From NCBI GenBank assembly GCA_905171695.1, contig LR991653.1, positions 958,258 through 1,022,257 of the forward strand: a DNA stretch of 64,000 bases, in the 5' to 3' direction. Of this stretch, positions 8,111 to 18,778 are shown piece after piece. Made by a program: the position numbers and the translations under genes. The stretch's first letter is position 1. Every line of letters starts with the position of its first letter. The stretch comes from Candidatus Methanoperedentaceae archaeon GB37 (GTDB lineage Archaea > Halobacteriota > Methanosarcinia > Methanosarcinales > EX4572-44). The notes below the pieces were generated by a model. It worked only from the letters and a program-made list of their open reading frames with translations. It did no database searches and was not told where the DNA came from.

Positions 8111-9269
8111 AAAGCTTATGGGGTGGTGCCCGATGGCAGTAGAAGAGGAGAAGAGAGAATTTGCTTCAAATTCCAGTTTTGGCTATGAGTTTAAGCATCG
8201 AGGACTCAGAACTCTATTTGCATCAGTTCATCTTGTTATCGGTATTGGTCTTTTAGTAAACGTTTTCTTTGTAATTAGAAATATGCCATGGTTTCCTGGC
8301 TGGATATTGGAGATAGATATTACTGCTTCTATGTTGCTTTCGGTTATAGCCCTATTCTCAATTTTTATTGCTTTTGACATAATTAAATCAGATGAGGCAA
8401 AGAAGGTGCTATCGCTGACTTCACTGATTATAATCTTACTACTTTTTGTGTACCTTGCTGGCTGGACCGCAAGCAGTACTTCATTTTCCCTTTCTTCCCT
8501 TCTTCAGAGTTTGCAGTTCAACTACACGTTCACCATGCAAACCCTTATTCTGTTCACACTCATAATTGCTGTTCCGAATCTTCTCAACCTTCTGAGAAAA
8601 GGTAGTTATCGAGTTGAAAGGAGAACAGGCATAGTTCTTATTCTGATATTGATCTTAGTACCTGCTGTATTTGCCTCGCTTAACTATCACATCAACATGC
8701 AGAAATCAAAGTTGCTAATCGAGAAGGGTGAAGAGTATGGAATCTATCACCCTGCTCATTACTGGTGGTATCAGCCAGCCGTGGTTTTTGTGGACTCAGA
8801 TAAGTGGAGTACAGGCACAGCAGTATCTCAGGAAGAATATGATGCCCTGAAATTCTTAAAAGGACTTGAAGACGGGAAGGTAATGGCATGGTGGGATTTC
8901 GGGCTTCGCATTAAGGCTTTAGCTAAGAAAGAAGCTGTGATATATTACGGTTCGGAAGAAATTAAGCGAACAATTGCAAGACCTGGAAATAAGAATTACG
9001 AGCCGGCAGAGAAGGTGAGGGATGTTGCAGCATTTTTCACAACAGGCAATGAGGATGAAGCAAAGGCAATCATGGAGAAGTATGAAGCTGTTTATGTCTA
9101 TCTCCCGAAGAATATGTATCTCTTCAATGCCATGAAACTTGCCTCAGGTTTGGATACTGAATATGAGAACTCAATGTACTATAGATTTGAGAATAATGCA
9201 GATATAAAACATTTCGAGAAGTTGTATGAGAACGAGTATGGAGTGATTTACAAATTAAGAGAACTTTGA
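8091..9269 (+). CDS. Membrane protein with STT3/AglB-like C-terminal domain (WWDFG)
   Basis: 392 aa. The N-terminus (IRKLMGWCP) resembles DUF1673-type proteins of Methanosarcina. About five membrane helices follow up to residue 205. The outer C-terminal part contains WWDFG at residues 267-271, close to the WWDYG signature of archaeal and eukaryotic oligosaccharyltransferases. It continues in the same order as an STT3 soluble domain: VAAFFTTGNEDEAKAIMEKYEAVYVYL, then a final region ending in YENEYGVIYKL. A complete AglB has 11-13 helices and the DxD-like catalytic loops, which are missing here, so a full transferase is unlikely. It may be a regulator, a sensor or an accessory factor of N-glycosylation. 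It is coupled to the HTH gene by a 20-base overlap. Confidence 0.6.
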   Translation: MLVERIRKLMGWCPMAVEEEKREFASNSSFGYEFKHRGLRTLFASVHLVIGIGLLVNVFFVIRNMPWFPGWILEIDITASMLLSVIALFSIFIAFDIIKSDEAKKVLSLTSLIIILLLFVYLAGWTASSTSFSLSSLLQSLQFNYTFTMQTLILFTLIIAVPNLLNLLRKGSYRVERRTGIVLILILILVPAVFASLNYHINMQKSKLLIEKGEEYGIYHPAHYWWYQPAVVFVDSDKWSTGTAVSQEEYDALKFLKGLEDGKVMAWWDFGLRIKALAKKEAVIYYGSEEIKRTIARPGNKNYEPAEKVRDVAAFFTTGNEDEAKAIMEKYEAVYVYLPKNMYLFNAMKLASGLDTEYENSMYYRFENNADIKHFEKLYENEYGVIYKLREL

Positions 9270-9370
9270 AAAACCCACCCACCTCCAAAATCTCATCAAA
9301 TTAACAAAGAAATCAAAAATCTTCCTGACCAAAACAGAAACCTTTATTAACTCATTTTCAACATAAAAGA

Positions 9371-9499
9371 GGTATAAAATATCTAATCGACTATTCCTTT
9401 AAAGAAGAATATGAAAAAGTTAAAAAACCTGGTGACAGACTTGCAGAACTTGCAGAGGTAGATTCACTGATTGACCTGATGGGCCGGGAGGCGACTTAG
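9371..9499 (+). pseudogene. IS5-family transposase N-terminal scrap
   Basis: One short open stretch reads KYLIDYSFKEEYEKVKK and then GDRLAELAEVDSLIDL before a stop at 9497-9499. This is the typical N-terminus of an IS5-group transposase, and the rest of the gene is missing. In the remaining gap, 9270-9672, I see no other gene or clear signal. Confidence 0.5.
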
Positions 9500-9672
9500 C
9501 GTAAGCCATCGTCAAATTACTCGTCAAATATACGGATCAGAAAGAGAAAAGCAGGGGGTGATGGACGGGGATTGAGGAGGGAATCCGGTCTCAGTGGCAC
9601 TTATTATTCACGCAGGGGGTTTGGTTTAAGTTTTGACCGCTGTGTGGGGTAAACCAAGACGCTCATTAGTTG

Positions 9673-11568
<1,896 letters not shown>

Positions 11569-11735
11569 TCATCTCCAAATTAGTTCTACAACACGATCAG
11601 ATCTGTGAAATCTCTCTTTACCCGGGGCAGATCAAAACAATAGACGAAGGTGGAGAGAATTGATATCCTCTCATACGACAGGATCGGTTAAAAAGGTTAC
11701 TCAATAACAAAATTGGAGAGACCTCGTTTCGATAG

Positions 11736-11744
11736 AGATATAAC
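11736..11744 (+). promoter_or_regulatory. Possible box A of flavoprotein gene
   Basis: AGATATAAC lies about 45 bases upstream of the ATG at 11788, with a purine-rich ribosome site (GGTGGAAGAAG) directly before the ATG. Spacing fits a short leader. Confidence 0.35.
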
Positions 11745-11787
11745 CGATGCGGTAAAAGTTGATTGAGTACGTTACTGGTGGAAGAAG

Positions 11788-12906
11788 ATGAGACTTGTTG
11801 TTATTGGCTGCGGGTTTGCCGGTGTTGAGGTGGTTGGTGCAGTCAGAGGTTTGCTTCCAGTCGATAGTCTTGAGATAGTGATGATCGATCCCCGTTCAAG
11901 AATGGAGTTTCAAGCGGCTCATCCAGAGATTTTGAGTGGAAAGGTGTTGCCGGAGGATATTTCTGGAGATATAAGGGTGTTTTCAGAAAAAAACGATGCA
12001 AGGTTTGTTAATAAGGCGGTTGAGACTGTTGATTTTGATGAGAACGTGGTTAAAGCTGGTGACGAGGCCATCCCTTATGACTTTCTTGTGATTGCGAGTG
12101 GTGGGGTCCCTACCTTCTTCGGCGTGCCTGGTGCAGAGACGTCCTACACTGTCAATACTCTCTCAGAGGCGGTGCGGGCAAAAAATGCGCTTGACAGGCT
12201 GGATGTGAATAAAAATGTTAAAATTGCAGTTATTGGAGCAGGTTTGACAGGCGTTGAGGTTGTTGGAGAACTTAACGATTATTTCAATGAGAGAAAAGCC
12301 AAAAACGCAAAGATATACCTCATAGAAGCAATGGATAAGGTTCTGCCCACATTCAACGACAACGTATCGAATTATGTTAGGAAGTTATTCGAGGGGGAGG
12401 GTGTTGAGATTGTGACCTCGAAAGGTGTCGAGAGGATAGATGATGGCCATATCGTGCTCACCGACGGCTCTGAACTCGATACCGATATGGTGATCTGGAC
12501 GTGCGGTATCCAGTGCTCTTCTCTATCAAAGACCCTTGGGCTTGAAAACGTTCGCGGGTGGATCGTCGTCGATGAGAACCTGCGGGCAAAAGGAAGGAAT
12601 AATGTCTTCGTGATCGGCGATGCAGCACATGTTGAGATCGACGGTATTCTCAGTGGGAAGAACGTTGAAGAGGCAGAGCATCAGGGGCGGACAGCCGCCC
12701 AGAACATTGTTAATCTCATCAGGAAGAAGCCGTTGAAGAGGTACAGACCCGTGAACACGACCTCAGATCCACGAGCCATCATAACACTCGGCGGGAAGAG
12801 AGCGGTGATCGTATTCAAAGGGATGATGATCAGATTCATGGCATACAGACTCAAAAAATTTATAGAGCATCGCTATCTGAAACGATTCAGGTCTCGCAAA
12901 GCTTAA
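11788..12906 (+). CDS. NDH-2-like FAD/NAD(P) oxidoreductase
   Basis: 372 aa, pyridine nucleotide-disulfide oxidoreductase fold. The N-terminal FAD site is VVIGCGFAGVE, the second dinucleotide site is IAVIGAGLTGVEVVGEL near residue 150, and the FAD-ribityl motif is NVFVIGDAAH. The layout matches type II NADH dehydrogenases and the related sulfide:quinone reductases. I do not see the conserved cysteine pair of SQR in the usual places; a single cysteine region is CGIQCSS. The C-terminus ends in a basic amphipathic stretch that could sit on the membrane. Its donor and acceptor are unknown. It is followed by lysA, 55 bases away on the same strand. Confidence 0.8.
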   Translation: MRLVVIGCGFAGVEVVGAVRGLLPVDSLEIVMIDPRSRMEFQAAHPEILSGKVLPEDISGDIRVFSEKNDARFVNKAVETVDFDENVVKAGDEAIPYDFLVIASGGVPTFFGVPGAETSYTVNTLSEAVRAKNALDRLDVNKNVKIAVIGAGLTGVEVVGELNDYFNERKAKNAKIYLIEAMDKVLPTFNDNVSNYVRKLFEGEGVEIVTSKGVERIDDGHIVLTDGSELDTDMVIWTCGIQCSSLSKTLGLENVRGWIVVDENLRAKGRNNVFVIGDAAHVEIDGILSGKNVEEAEHQGRTAAQNIVNLIRKKPLKRYRPVNTTSDPRAIITLGGKRAVIVFKGMMIRFMAYRLKKFIEHRYLKRFRSRKA

Positions 12907-12961
12907 AGTAATAACACTCCTGATTGATGCGATCTAATCAGGTCTTTCTGGTGATGTCATT

Positions 12962-14242
12962 ATGTTTGAGATCGAGGGACACCTGGAGGTCAGAGATCAT
13001 CGCCTCTTCATTGGAGGGGTGGATGCAGTCGATCTGGTCGGTGAGCATGGTTCACCGATCTTTGTGACGAATGAAGAGCGAATCCGTGAGAATTACAGGC
13101 GTTATCAGCGCGCATTCCCGGATGCAGATGTGTATTATGCGGTAAAGGCGAACGGAAATCTCACAATACTTCGAATACTTGCAAAAGAGGGTGCAGGCGC
13201 TGATGTCTTCAGCGGTGGCGAGCTATACATGGCGCTCCTTGCCGGCATACCACGTGATCGAATACTCTTCAATGGCAACTCTAAAACCGAGAGAGAACTG
13301 AGATACGCACTGCAAACAGGTGTGCGTCTATCTGTAGACTCTCTTGATGAGTTGAAGACGCTTGCATCCCTTGCTCGAGAGAGTGGCAAGGTTGCTGAGA
13401 TCGCTATTCGCGTGAACCCGGCAATATCGCCAGAGACACATCCGAAGATTGCAACAGGTCTTTCAACCAGCAAATTCGGCATACCCTACACCCAGGTGAT
13501 AGAGGCGTATGATATGGCAGAACGGCTTGAAGGCGTGAAACCGATCGGGATACACTGTCACATCGGGAGCCAGATAACCGATCTCACGCCCTTCGTTGAG
13601 ACCGTGAAGAGAATGATGGAGATGGTGGAGCAGATCGATCGGCTCGGAGTGAAGCTTGAGTTCCTTGACCTCGGCTCAGGTCTTGGCATACCTTATCGAA
13701 AGGACGAGCCTGTGCCAACGCCAGAAGATCTTGCAGATGCCATACTCCCGGTCTTCAAGGAGTGCTCGGATGCAATTGGTCTTCACCCACGCCTGATACT
13801 CGAACCCGGCCGTTATATCACAGGTGACACAACAGTACTCTTAACAAAGGTCAACCTTGTGAAGGAGGCGAATAAGAGGTTTGTTGGTGTGGATGCAGGA
13901 TTCAACCTGCTTATCAGACCAGCGATGTATGATGCATACCACTACGTCCTCGTTGCCAACAAAGCAGATCTCCCGCCTTCAGGACTCTACACGATCGCAG
14001 GCCCAATATGCGAGAGCGGAGACATCCTCGCACACGACAGAGAACTCCCAGCTGTGGAGAGGGGTGACGTTATCGCCGTCCTCGATGCCGGAGCCTATGG
14101 ATTCAGCATGAGCTCACAGTACAACGGGCGCCCGCGCGCAGCAGAGATCCTCGTATCAAAAGGCAGAGCATACGTTATCAGAGAGCATGAGACCGTAAAC
14201 GACCTCCTTGCAAAACAGAGAGTTCCACCACACCTCCTGTAG
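12962..14242 (+). CDS. lysA: Diaminopimelate decarboxylase
   Basis: 426 aa, fold-type III PLP enzyme that converts meso-diaminopimelate to L-lysine. The PLP lysine is in YAVKAN (K62). HCHIGSQI and EPGRYITGD bind the cofactor phosphate region, and CESGDILA provides the active-site cysteine from the other subunit of the dimer. GAYGFSMSSQYNGRPR near the end is typical of LysA rather than of arginine or ornithine decarboxylases. The lysine route in this organism therefore appears to be the DAP pathway. No other lys or dap genes are next to it. Confidence 0.95.
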   Translation: MFEIEGHLEVRDHRLFIGGVDAVDLVGEHGSPIFVTNEERIRENYRRYQRAFPDADVYYAVKANGNLTILRILAKEGAGADVFSGGELYMALLAGIPRDRILFNGNSKTERELRYALQTGVRLSVDSLDELKTLASLARESGKVAEIAIRVNPAISPETHPKIATGLSTSKFGIPYTQVIEAYDMAERLEGVKPIGIHCHIGSQITDLTPFVETVKRMMEMVEQIDRLGVKLEFLDLGSGLGIPYRKDEPVPTPEDLADAILPVFKECSDAIGLHPRLILEPGRYITGDTTVLLTKVNLVKEANKRFVGVDAGFNLLIRPAMYDAYHYVLVANKADLPPSGLYTIAGPICESGDILAHDRELPAVERGDVIAVLDAGAYGFSMSSQYNGRPRAAEILVSKGRAYVIREHETVNDLLAKQRVPPHLL

Positions 14243-14245
14243 CAC

Positions 14246-15082
14246 TCAGGTTGTCAGGTTGCTTGTCAGTATCTCTGCGGCTATCAAAAGCAGGAATACT
14301 CCGAGCACTTGCTGGAGTGGTCGCGGGTCTATTCTGTGTGCCAGCCTCACACCGAGTTTCGCGGTGATCGTGCTCGTTGTGACGAGCGCCATCATGAGGT
14401 AGAGGTTGACGTAGCCGAGTGAGTAGGGTGGGAGGTTCTCTAGATCCCATCCGTTGAAGATGTAGGCGAGTGCGCCTGAGGTTGCGGTAAATACCATCAT
14501 CGAGGAGGTGATTCCAACCGTTCTGTGTATCGGGCATTTGAGGAAGAGGACGAGTATCGTTGTGGTGAGGATTGCCCCTCCCGTGCCTATGATTGCAGAG
14601 ACAGAGCCAACAATCAAACCGAGACCGACAATGACCGGCTTGCCACTCAACATACCCGATGGATTGCCTCCTCGACTCCGTCCATCCTTCAACGGGCGCA
14701 GCAGGAGGTAAGATATAAAAAGGAGGAGCGTCCCGAAACCGATCTGCAGTATCTCTCCAGATAAGAGGTGTGCTGCATATCCCCCTAACTGGGCGCCTGT
14801 GATACTCCCAAGCGCCAGCATCAGGACGAGTCTCGTTGAGATCTTCACCCGTTTCCTGTGAGCTGTTGAGCTTGAGAGGGCGGTTCCAGTACCGACTGCG
14901 AGACTGGTTCCGAATACCACATGTGTCAGTACTTGATCATCGAGACCGCAGCCTGAGAGGAGCCAGAGGAGAGTTGGGATAATGATCACCCCGCCGCCGA
15001 TTCCAAGGAGCCCAGAGAGGAAGCCGACGACACTGCCGGTTAAGAGCAGGTATAAAACCACCTCAGAGGAGATAAAATCCAT
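14246..15082 (-). CDS. TauE/SafE-family permease
   Basis: 278 aa with about eight hydrophobic helices and the two internal repeats of the family, marked by GFLSGLLGIGGGVIIIPTLL at the start and GSVSAIIGTGGAILTT in the second half. Members export sulfite, sulfonates or other organic anions; the substrate is unknown. It converges on lysA with only 3 bases between the two stops. The glycosyltransferase gene lies behind it in the same direction and ends 22 bases upstream of its start. Confidence 0.88.
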   Translation of the reverse strand: MDFISSEVVLYLLLTGSVVGFLSGLLGIGGGVIIIPTLLWLLSGCGLDDQVLTHVVFGTSLAVGTGTALSSSTAHRKRVKISTRLVLMLALGSITGAQLGGYAAHLLSGEILQIGFGTLLLFISYLLLRPLKDGRSRGGNPSGMLSGKPVIVGLGLIVGSVSAIIGTGGAILTTTILVLFLKCPIHRTVGITSSMMVFTATSGALAYIFNGWDLENLPPYSLGYVNLYLMMALVTTSTITAKLGVRLAHRIDPRPLQQVLGVFLLLIAAEILTSNLTT

Positions 15083-15104
15083 GAAACCACGCGTCCATCA
15101 GGTA

Positions 15105-16274
15105 TTACCAGAGGTGAAGAGTATTATAAACGTTACACAGGTTTTTAACAATCTGTTTCCAGTTATAGGTATCTTTAATCCGTTTTTTTCCAGTGATTCC
15201 CATGAGACGGGTCTTTTCGAGATCGCCAAGTGCATAATTGATACACCATGCGAGGGACTCAGAGGTCTTATACGCCAGAATCCCATCCTTGAAATTATCG
15301 ATCAGCCGGACGGCATCAGTTCCGATCACCGGTTTCTCTGCATCCCATGCCTCGAGCACCACTATCCCAAATGGCTCGTTGCGGCTTGGAACCACCACGA
15401 GGTCAGAGGCGTTCAACCAGTTACACAACACATCATCTGGTGCGTATCCAAGAAAGTGGCATGCATGGCTCACGCCATCCTTCTCTGCAATCCACTGACA
15501 GTGAGCACGCATCTCGCCCTCACCGATGAAGATGAAATGGACATCAGGGTACTGAGCAAGTACCATTGGGACGGCCCCAACGAGGAGGTCAACACCCTTC
15601 TGATAACTCATCCTACCTGTGAAGAGGAGAACAGGTGAGGTTGGAGGGATTCCTAGAGTACCCTTCACCGCCACAGGGTCAACATCCTTCTTCACCTTAT
15701 CTGGAAATATCCCATTCGGGATGATCGTGATCTTCGATTCTGGAATCTGATATATACACTGAATCTCGTCTTTCAGATGCTGTGAGGTTGCGATCACTCT
15801 TCTTGACTCGTAACCACCCGACCACTCCCAGTGCGCAATCTCACGTGCCTCGGGCCAATCTCCCCATCTGTTACCATTTCGACCAAACTCAGTGCTGTGG
15901 TAGGTGAGGACGTACTCCCGAGAGTTAAAGATCTTGAGACGATTCAACGCCCTCACAGGATGCCAGTCATGACCATGAAGTACATCAAACCTGCCAAAGA
16001 GTGCCTCCACAGCAAAGAAACGATCATACATAGCATTGCACATATGCTCCATCTGATTGGTGATCATACCTCCCTCGTCATGGCTGACCCGCTGATAGTG
16101 CACACCGTTTATCTCATCGTACGACGAACACCCACCAATTCTGGTGAAGACATGAACCTCATGCCCTGCCTTTGCAAGTGACTCTGATAACTCAGAGACA
16201 TGAGGCGCAACACCCCCAACTCTGATGGAGTGCAGGCTCTCCCATGCAAACATTCCGATCCTCAACGACTCCAT
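15105..16274 (-). CDS. GT4-type glycosyltransferase (glycogen-synthase-like)
   Basis: About 389 aa from ATG 16274; the frame extends to 16319, but the GGGTAAT site and the usual N-terminus (MESLRIGMFAWE) favour the inner start. It has a GT-B fold with GGVAPHVSELSESLAKAGHEV and VLHGHDWHP in the acceptor domain. Its donor domain has FTGRMSYQKGVDLLV and the retaining-enzyme motif RNEPFGIVVLEAWD. Close relatives use UDP- or ADP-glucose for glycogen-like glucans or other glycans. The start lies 73 bases downstream of a tRNA-Glu gene on the same strand. Confidence 0.85.
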   Translation of the reverse strand: MESLRIGMFAWESLHSIRVGGVAPHVSELSESLAKAGHEVHVFTRIGGCSSYDEINGVHYQRVSHDEGGMITNQMEHMCNAMYDRFFAVEALFGRFDVLHGHDWHPVRALNRLKIFNSREYVLTYHSTEFGRNGNRWGDWPEAREIAHWEWSGGYESRRVIATSQHLKDEIQCIYQIPESKITIIPNGIFPDKVKKDVDPVAVKGTLGIPPTSPVLLFTGRMSYQKGVDLLVGAVPMVLAQYPDVHFIFIGEGEMRAHCQWIAEKDGVSHACHFLGYAPDDVLCNWLNASDLVVVPSRNEPFGIVVLEAWDAEKPVIGTDAVRLIDNFKDGILAYKTSESLAWCINYALGDLEKTRLMGITGKKRIKDTYNWKQIVKNLCNVYNTLHLW

Positions 16275-16346
16275 ATTACCCTGTACGAATTGATAAAATA
16301 TAAAGATCTGCGAAACCACAAAATCTCCAGATAAAAAAATTTACAA

Positions 16347-16421
16347 TGCTCCGATGGGGATTTGAACCCCAGTCGCAGGATTGAGAGCCCTGCATGATTG
16401 GCCGAGCTACACTATCGGAGC
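16347..16421 (-). tRNA. tRNA-Glu (anticodon CTC)
   Basis: A 75-base cloverleaf: acceptor GCTCCGA with TCGGAGC, D arm with GTGTAGCTCGGCCAATCAT as in archaeal tRNA-Glu, anticodon stem CAGGG/TCCTG with loop CTCTCAA, and T arm CTGGG-GTTCAAAT-CCCCA. The anticodon is read at 16483-16385 minus 100, i.e. plus-strand 16383-16385 (GAG). CCA is not encoded. Confidence 0.93.
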
Positions 16422-16455
16422 AGAGACGCAAACATCCCTCTAACCTCTTTTGATG

Positions 16456-16470
16456 CTTATTAAAGTTTCG
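16456..16470 (-). promoter_or_regulatory. BRE/box A promoter of tRNA-Glu, fused to the repeat array
   Basis: On the minus strand CGAAACTTTAATAAG reads as a good BRE plus TATA element, centred about 39 bases before the mature tRNA 5' end. The CGAAACTTT part is the last unit of the 16-bp tandem array, and the array ends exactly where the TATA continues. Confidence 0.55.
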
Positions 16471-17005
16471 TTACTGTAAAGTTTCGTTACTGTAAAGTTT
16501 CGTTACTGTAAAGTTTCGTTACTGTAAAGTTTCGTTACTGTAAAGTTTCGTTACTGTAAAGTTTCGTTACTGTAAAGTTTCGTTACTGTAAAGTTTCGTT
16601 ACTGTAAAGTTTCGTTACTGTAAAGTTTCGTTACTGTAAAGTTTCGTTACTGTAAAGTTTCGTTACTGTAAAGTTTCGTTACTGTAAAGTTTCGTTACTG
16701 TAAAGTTTCGTTACTGTAAAGTTTCGTTACTGTAAAGTTTCGTTACTGTAAAGTTTCGTTACTGTAAAGTTTCGTTACTGTAAAGTTTCGTTACTGTAAA
16801 GTTTCGTTACTGTAAAGTTTCGTTACTGTAAAGTTTCGTTACTGTAAAGTTTCGTTACTGTAAAGTTTCGTTACTGTAAAGTTTCGTTACTGTAAAGTTT
16901 CGTTACTGTAAAGTTTCGTTACTGTAAAGTTTCGTTACTGTAAAGTTTCGTTACTGTAAAGTTTCGTTACTGTAAAGTTTCGTTACTGTAAAGTTTCGTT
17001 ACTGC
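16462..17005. repeat. 34-copy 16-bp perfect tandem repeat
   Basis: The unit AAAGTTTCGTTACTGT is repeated head-to-tail 34 times (544 bases) with no spacer. All copies look identical except the last base of the final unit. Stop codons occur in every frame on both strands. One end supplies the last codons of the five-heme cytochrome gene, and the other supplies the BRE half of the tRNA-Glu promoter. Confidence 0.97.
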
Positions 17006-17525
17006 CGAGTATCAGGTCTTGATGCAGGCTCTGTATGTCTTCTACGTGGCAGAGGTCACAGGTGTATCCTCTGTAGATATGGATCTCGATTATTCCTCCA
17101 TAGCTTGGTTTGAGTGGGTCTTTCGGGTCGTGGCAGGCGTCGCATACCGTTTCATCTCCTGGTAGACGCTTCGGGATGTACGTTGTTGGGTTGTGGCAGT
17201 ACCTGCATGAGAGATTCACGGTCTTATCACTCGTATGCAGGCCATGAACGTCTGAACCGTGACATGCTGCGCAGTAGGCTCCTCCGTTCATGTGCTCTGG
17301 GATCTTCTCTGGTTTCAGGTGGCAGACCTTGCAGTCGATGCTCTGCCCAGGGATCTCTTTAAACTCTGGTATCATCACTCTGCCCCCTTCTTCTTCTATT
17401 CTGTCCTCCGGGGTGGGTGTGAGTGTGCCGGTTGTGAGTGCTATGTATACAATGCTTCCTGCAAGCACGATTCCTGTTATCAGCATCGCTATAAGGTATG
17501 CTGTGTCTCGATCCTTCATTGCCAC
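16983..17525 (-). CDS. Membrane-anchored five-heme c-type cytochrome
   Basis: 180 aa. A hydrophobic helix at about residues 9-31 has no clear cleavage site, so it is probably a membrane anchor with the rest outside. Five heme motifs follow: CKVCH, CAACH, CRYCH, CDACH and CDLCH, with several extra histidines (HGLHTS, EIHIYRG) that may be distal ligands. The pattern recalls small c7-type or NapC-adjacent electron carriers. The last seven residues, GSNETLQ, and the stop come from the 16-bp tandem array, so the original C-terminus has been altered. The start overlaps the lipoprotein gene by 10 bases. It is last in the minus-strand cytochrome operon. Confidence 0.87.
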   Translation of the reverse strand: MAMKDRDTAYLIAMLITGIVLAGSIVYIALTTGTLTPTPEDRIEEEGGRVMIPEFKEIPGQSIDCKVCHLKPEKIPEHMNGGAYCAACHGSDVHGLHTSDKTVNLSCRYCHNPTTYIPKRLPGDETVCDACHDPKDPLKPSYGGIIEIHIYRGYTCDLCHVEDIQSLHQDLILGSNETLQ

Positions 17526-17932
17526 GTCAGGGTGATCGTTTTGGTATCGAGTGTGTCCCCGTTTTCGTCCACCACTTTCATGATCACGTTGACATTGTCG
17601 CCCGGTTCTGGCATCGTCATGAGCTCTGATCTCAGTTCGTACTCTCCTGGTCCGGTATACTTGGTAGAGCGCCAGTAACCGAGCTTCTGCATGCTATCCT
17701 TCTCTATTATAATGAGTGTTACTCCGGGGGTGTGTGCTGGATTGTCTCGGTACTCTTCAAGGGCGCTCACACTCTGCTCTTCTGCCACGAGTTCTGTTAT
17801 CTGTGGAGTGCCATTCGTCTCTCTGATCGTTGCTCTGGCTGTGACGACGGTCTTCTCTTCACCGATGCAGCCTGATAGGACTACCATGAGTGATAGTGCT
17901 ATCAGCACTCCTGTTATGATCTTGACCTTCAT
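17516..17932 (-). CDS. Lipoprotein of cytochrome cluster, unknown function
   Basis: 138 aa with a signal sequence ending in the lipobox LSGC (Cys about residue 22), so probably lipid-anchored on the outer face. The rest is beta-rich, with MKVVDENGDTLDTKTITLTW at the end, like a small Ig-like or FxLYD-type domain. No heme motif is present. It sits between two small cytochrome genes, 37 bases after one and overlapping the other by 10 bases, so it may be a structural or docking part of the same complex. The family is not recognised. Confidence 0.8.
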   Translation of the reverse strand: MKVKIITGVLIALSLMVVLSGCIGEEKTVVTARATIRETNGTPQITELVAEEQSVSALEEYRDNPAHTPGVTLIIIEKDSMQKLGYWRSTKYTGPGEYELRSELMTMPEPGDNVNVIMKVVDENGDTLDTKTITLTWQ

Positions 17933-17968
17933 ACTTTCACCTTCTTATAAAATATATTTTCATTTGAT

Positions 17969-18778
17969 CTATATGTACTTTCGTCTCTCTGATGATTTAC
18001 CTGCATGGGTGTTGTGCGTCTCTCTGATGCTGGCATTGATCGTTATCTCACCGTGACATGCTCCGCATGAGAGGTATCCTTTCGAGAGTCGATCGCCGAT
18101 TGCATTGCCGGGTGTGCTGTTGAACGGTCTTCCTGCCGGGTAGGAGCTTGACTGGTTTACTAACTGGTGATAGAGTGGCGAGTGGACGTTCCCCTGGCTC
18201 AAGAGTGAGCCTGCCTCTGTTACCCGCATGGTTGCCGCTTCAAAGAGGCTCTGATCGTTGTAGGCATGGTTGCTGTTTCCATGGCAGCGGTCATCGTCAC
18301 AGGTGCGAACGATAGCGGTGTGTGCCCCGGAAAATCCGAATATGGTGGAGTTGTGGCAGAGGTGGCATACCTCATACCCGTTTATCCCACAACTACCGTC
18401 TCTATCGAGCGAGACGAGTGCGATTCTCCCATCACTCGTGCGCTGCCATGCATCTACCGTGGAGTTCCAGACCCATGTATCGTTTGTACCATCACCATCG
18501 CCATCATAGTTGGTGAGTATGTGCGTCTCGTTCTGCGAGATCCCTGCAATCGAGAGGTACGTCGTGTAGTTCGTGTTGTTCGCCGCGCGAAGGTGCGCTT
18601 CACGCACGTAAGACTGGCTTGCCATGAACTCAGAGTACTCGCCAGCGTGGCACTTTGTGCAGTTCATCTTGGAATAGAAGGTATGCATCCCGACAAACAT
18701 GCTCTCTGTATCTGGCATGATGAAGACTATGAGGGCAATGATTCCAACGAGGAGTATTGCTAACTGGTATCGCTTCAC
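17969..18778 (-). CDS. Four-heme membrane-anchored cytochrome
   Basis: 269 aa from a GTG start that overlaps the stop of giant cytochrome 1 (GTGA), so translation is coupled. An N-terminal hydrophobic helix (residues 5-22) is followed by CTKCH, CHLCH, CGACH and a wider CDDDRCH (CX4CH), giving three canonical and one unusual heme site. A DGDGDGTND stretch near residue 95 looks like a calcium-binding loop. It probably sits on the outer face of the membrane and could pass electrons between the cell and the secreted giant protein; this role is inferred from position. Confidence 0.85.
   Translation of the reverse strand: MKRYQLAILLVGIIALIVFIMPDTESMFVGMHTFYSKMNCTKCHAGEYSEFMASQSYVREAHLRAANNTNYTTYLSIAGISQNETHILTNYDGDGDGTNDTWVWNSTVDAWQRTSDGRIALVSLDRDGSCGINGYEVCHLCHNSTIFGFSGAHTAIVRTCDDDRCHGNSNHAYNDQSLFEAATMRVTEAGSLLSQGNVHSPLYHQLVNQSSSYPAGRPFNSTPGNAIGDRLSKGYLSCGACHGEITINASIRETHNTHAGKSSERRKYI

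Noticed and set aside
16462-17005. The tandem array as a CRISPR
   Set aside because: Units are contiguous 16-mers with no spacers, and no cas genes are present.
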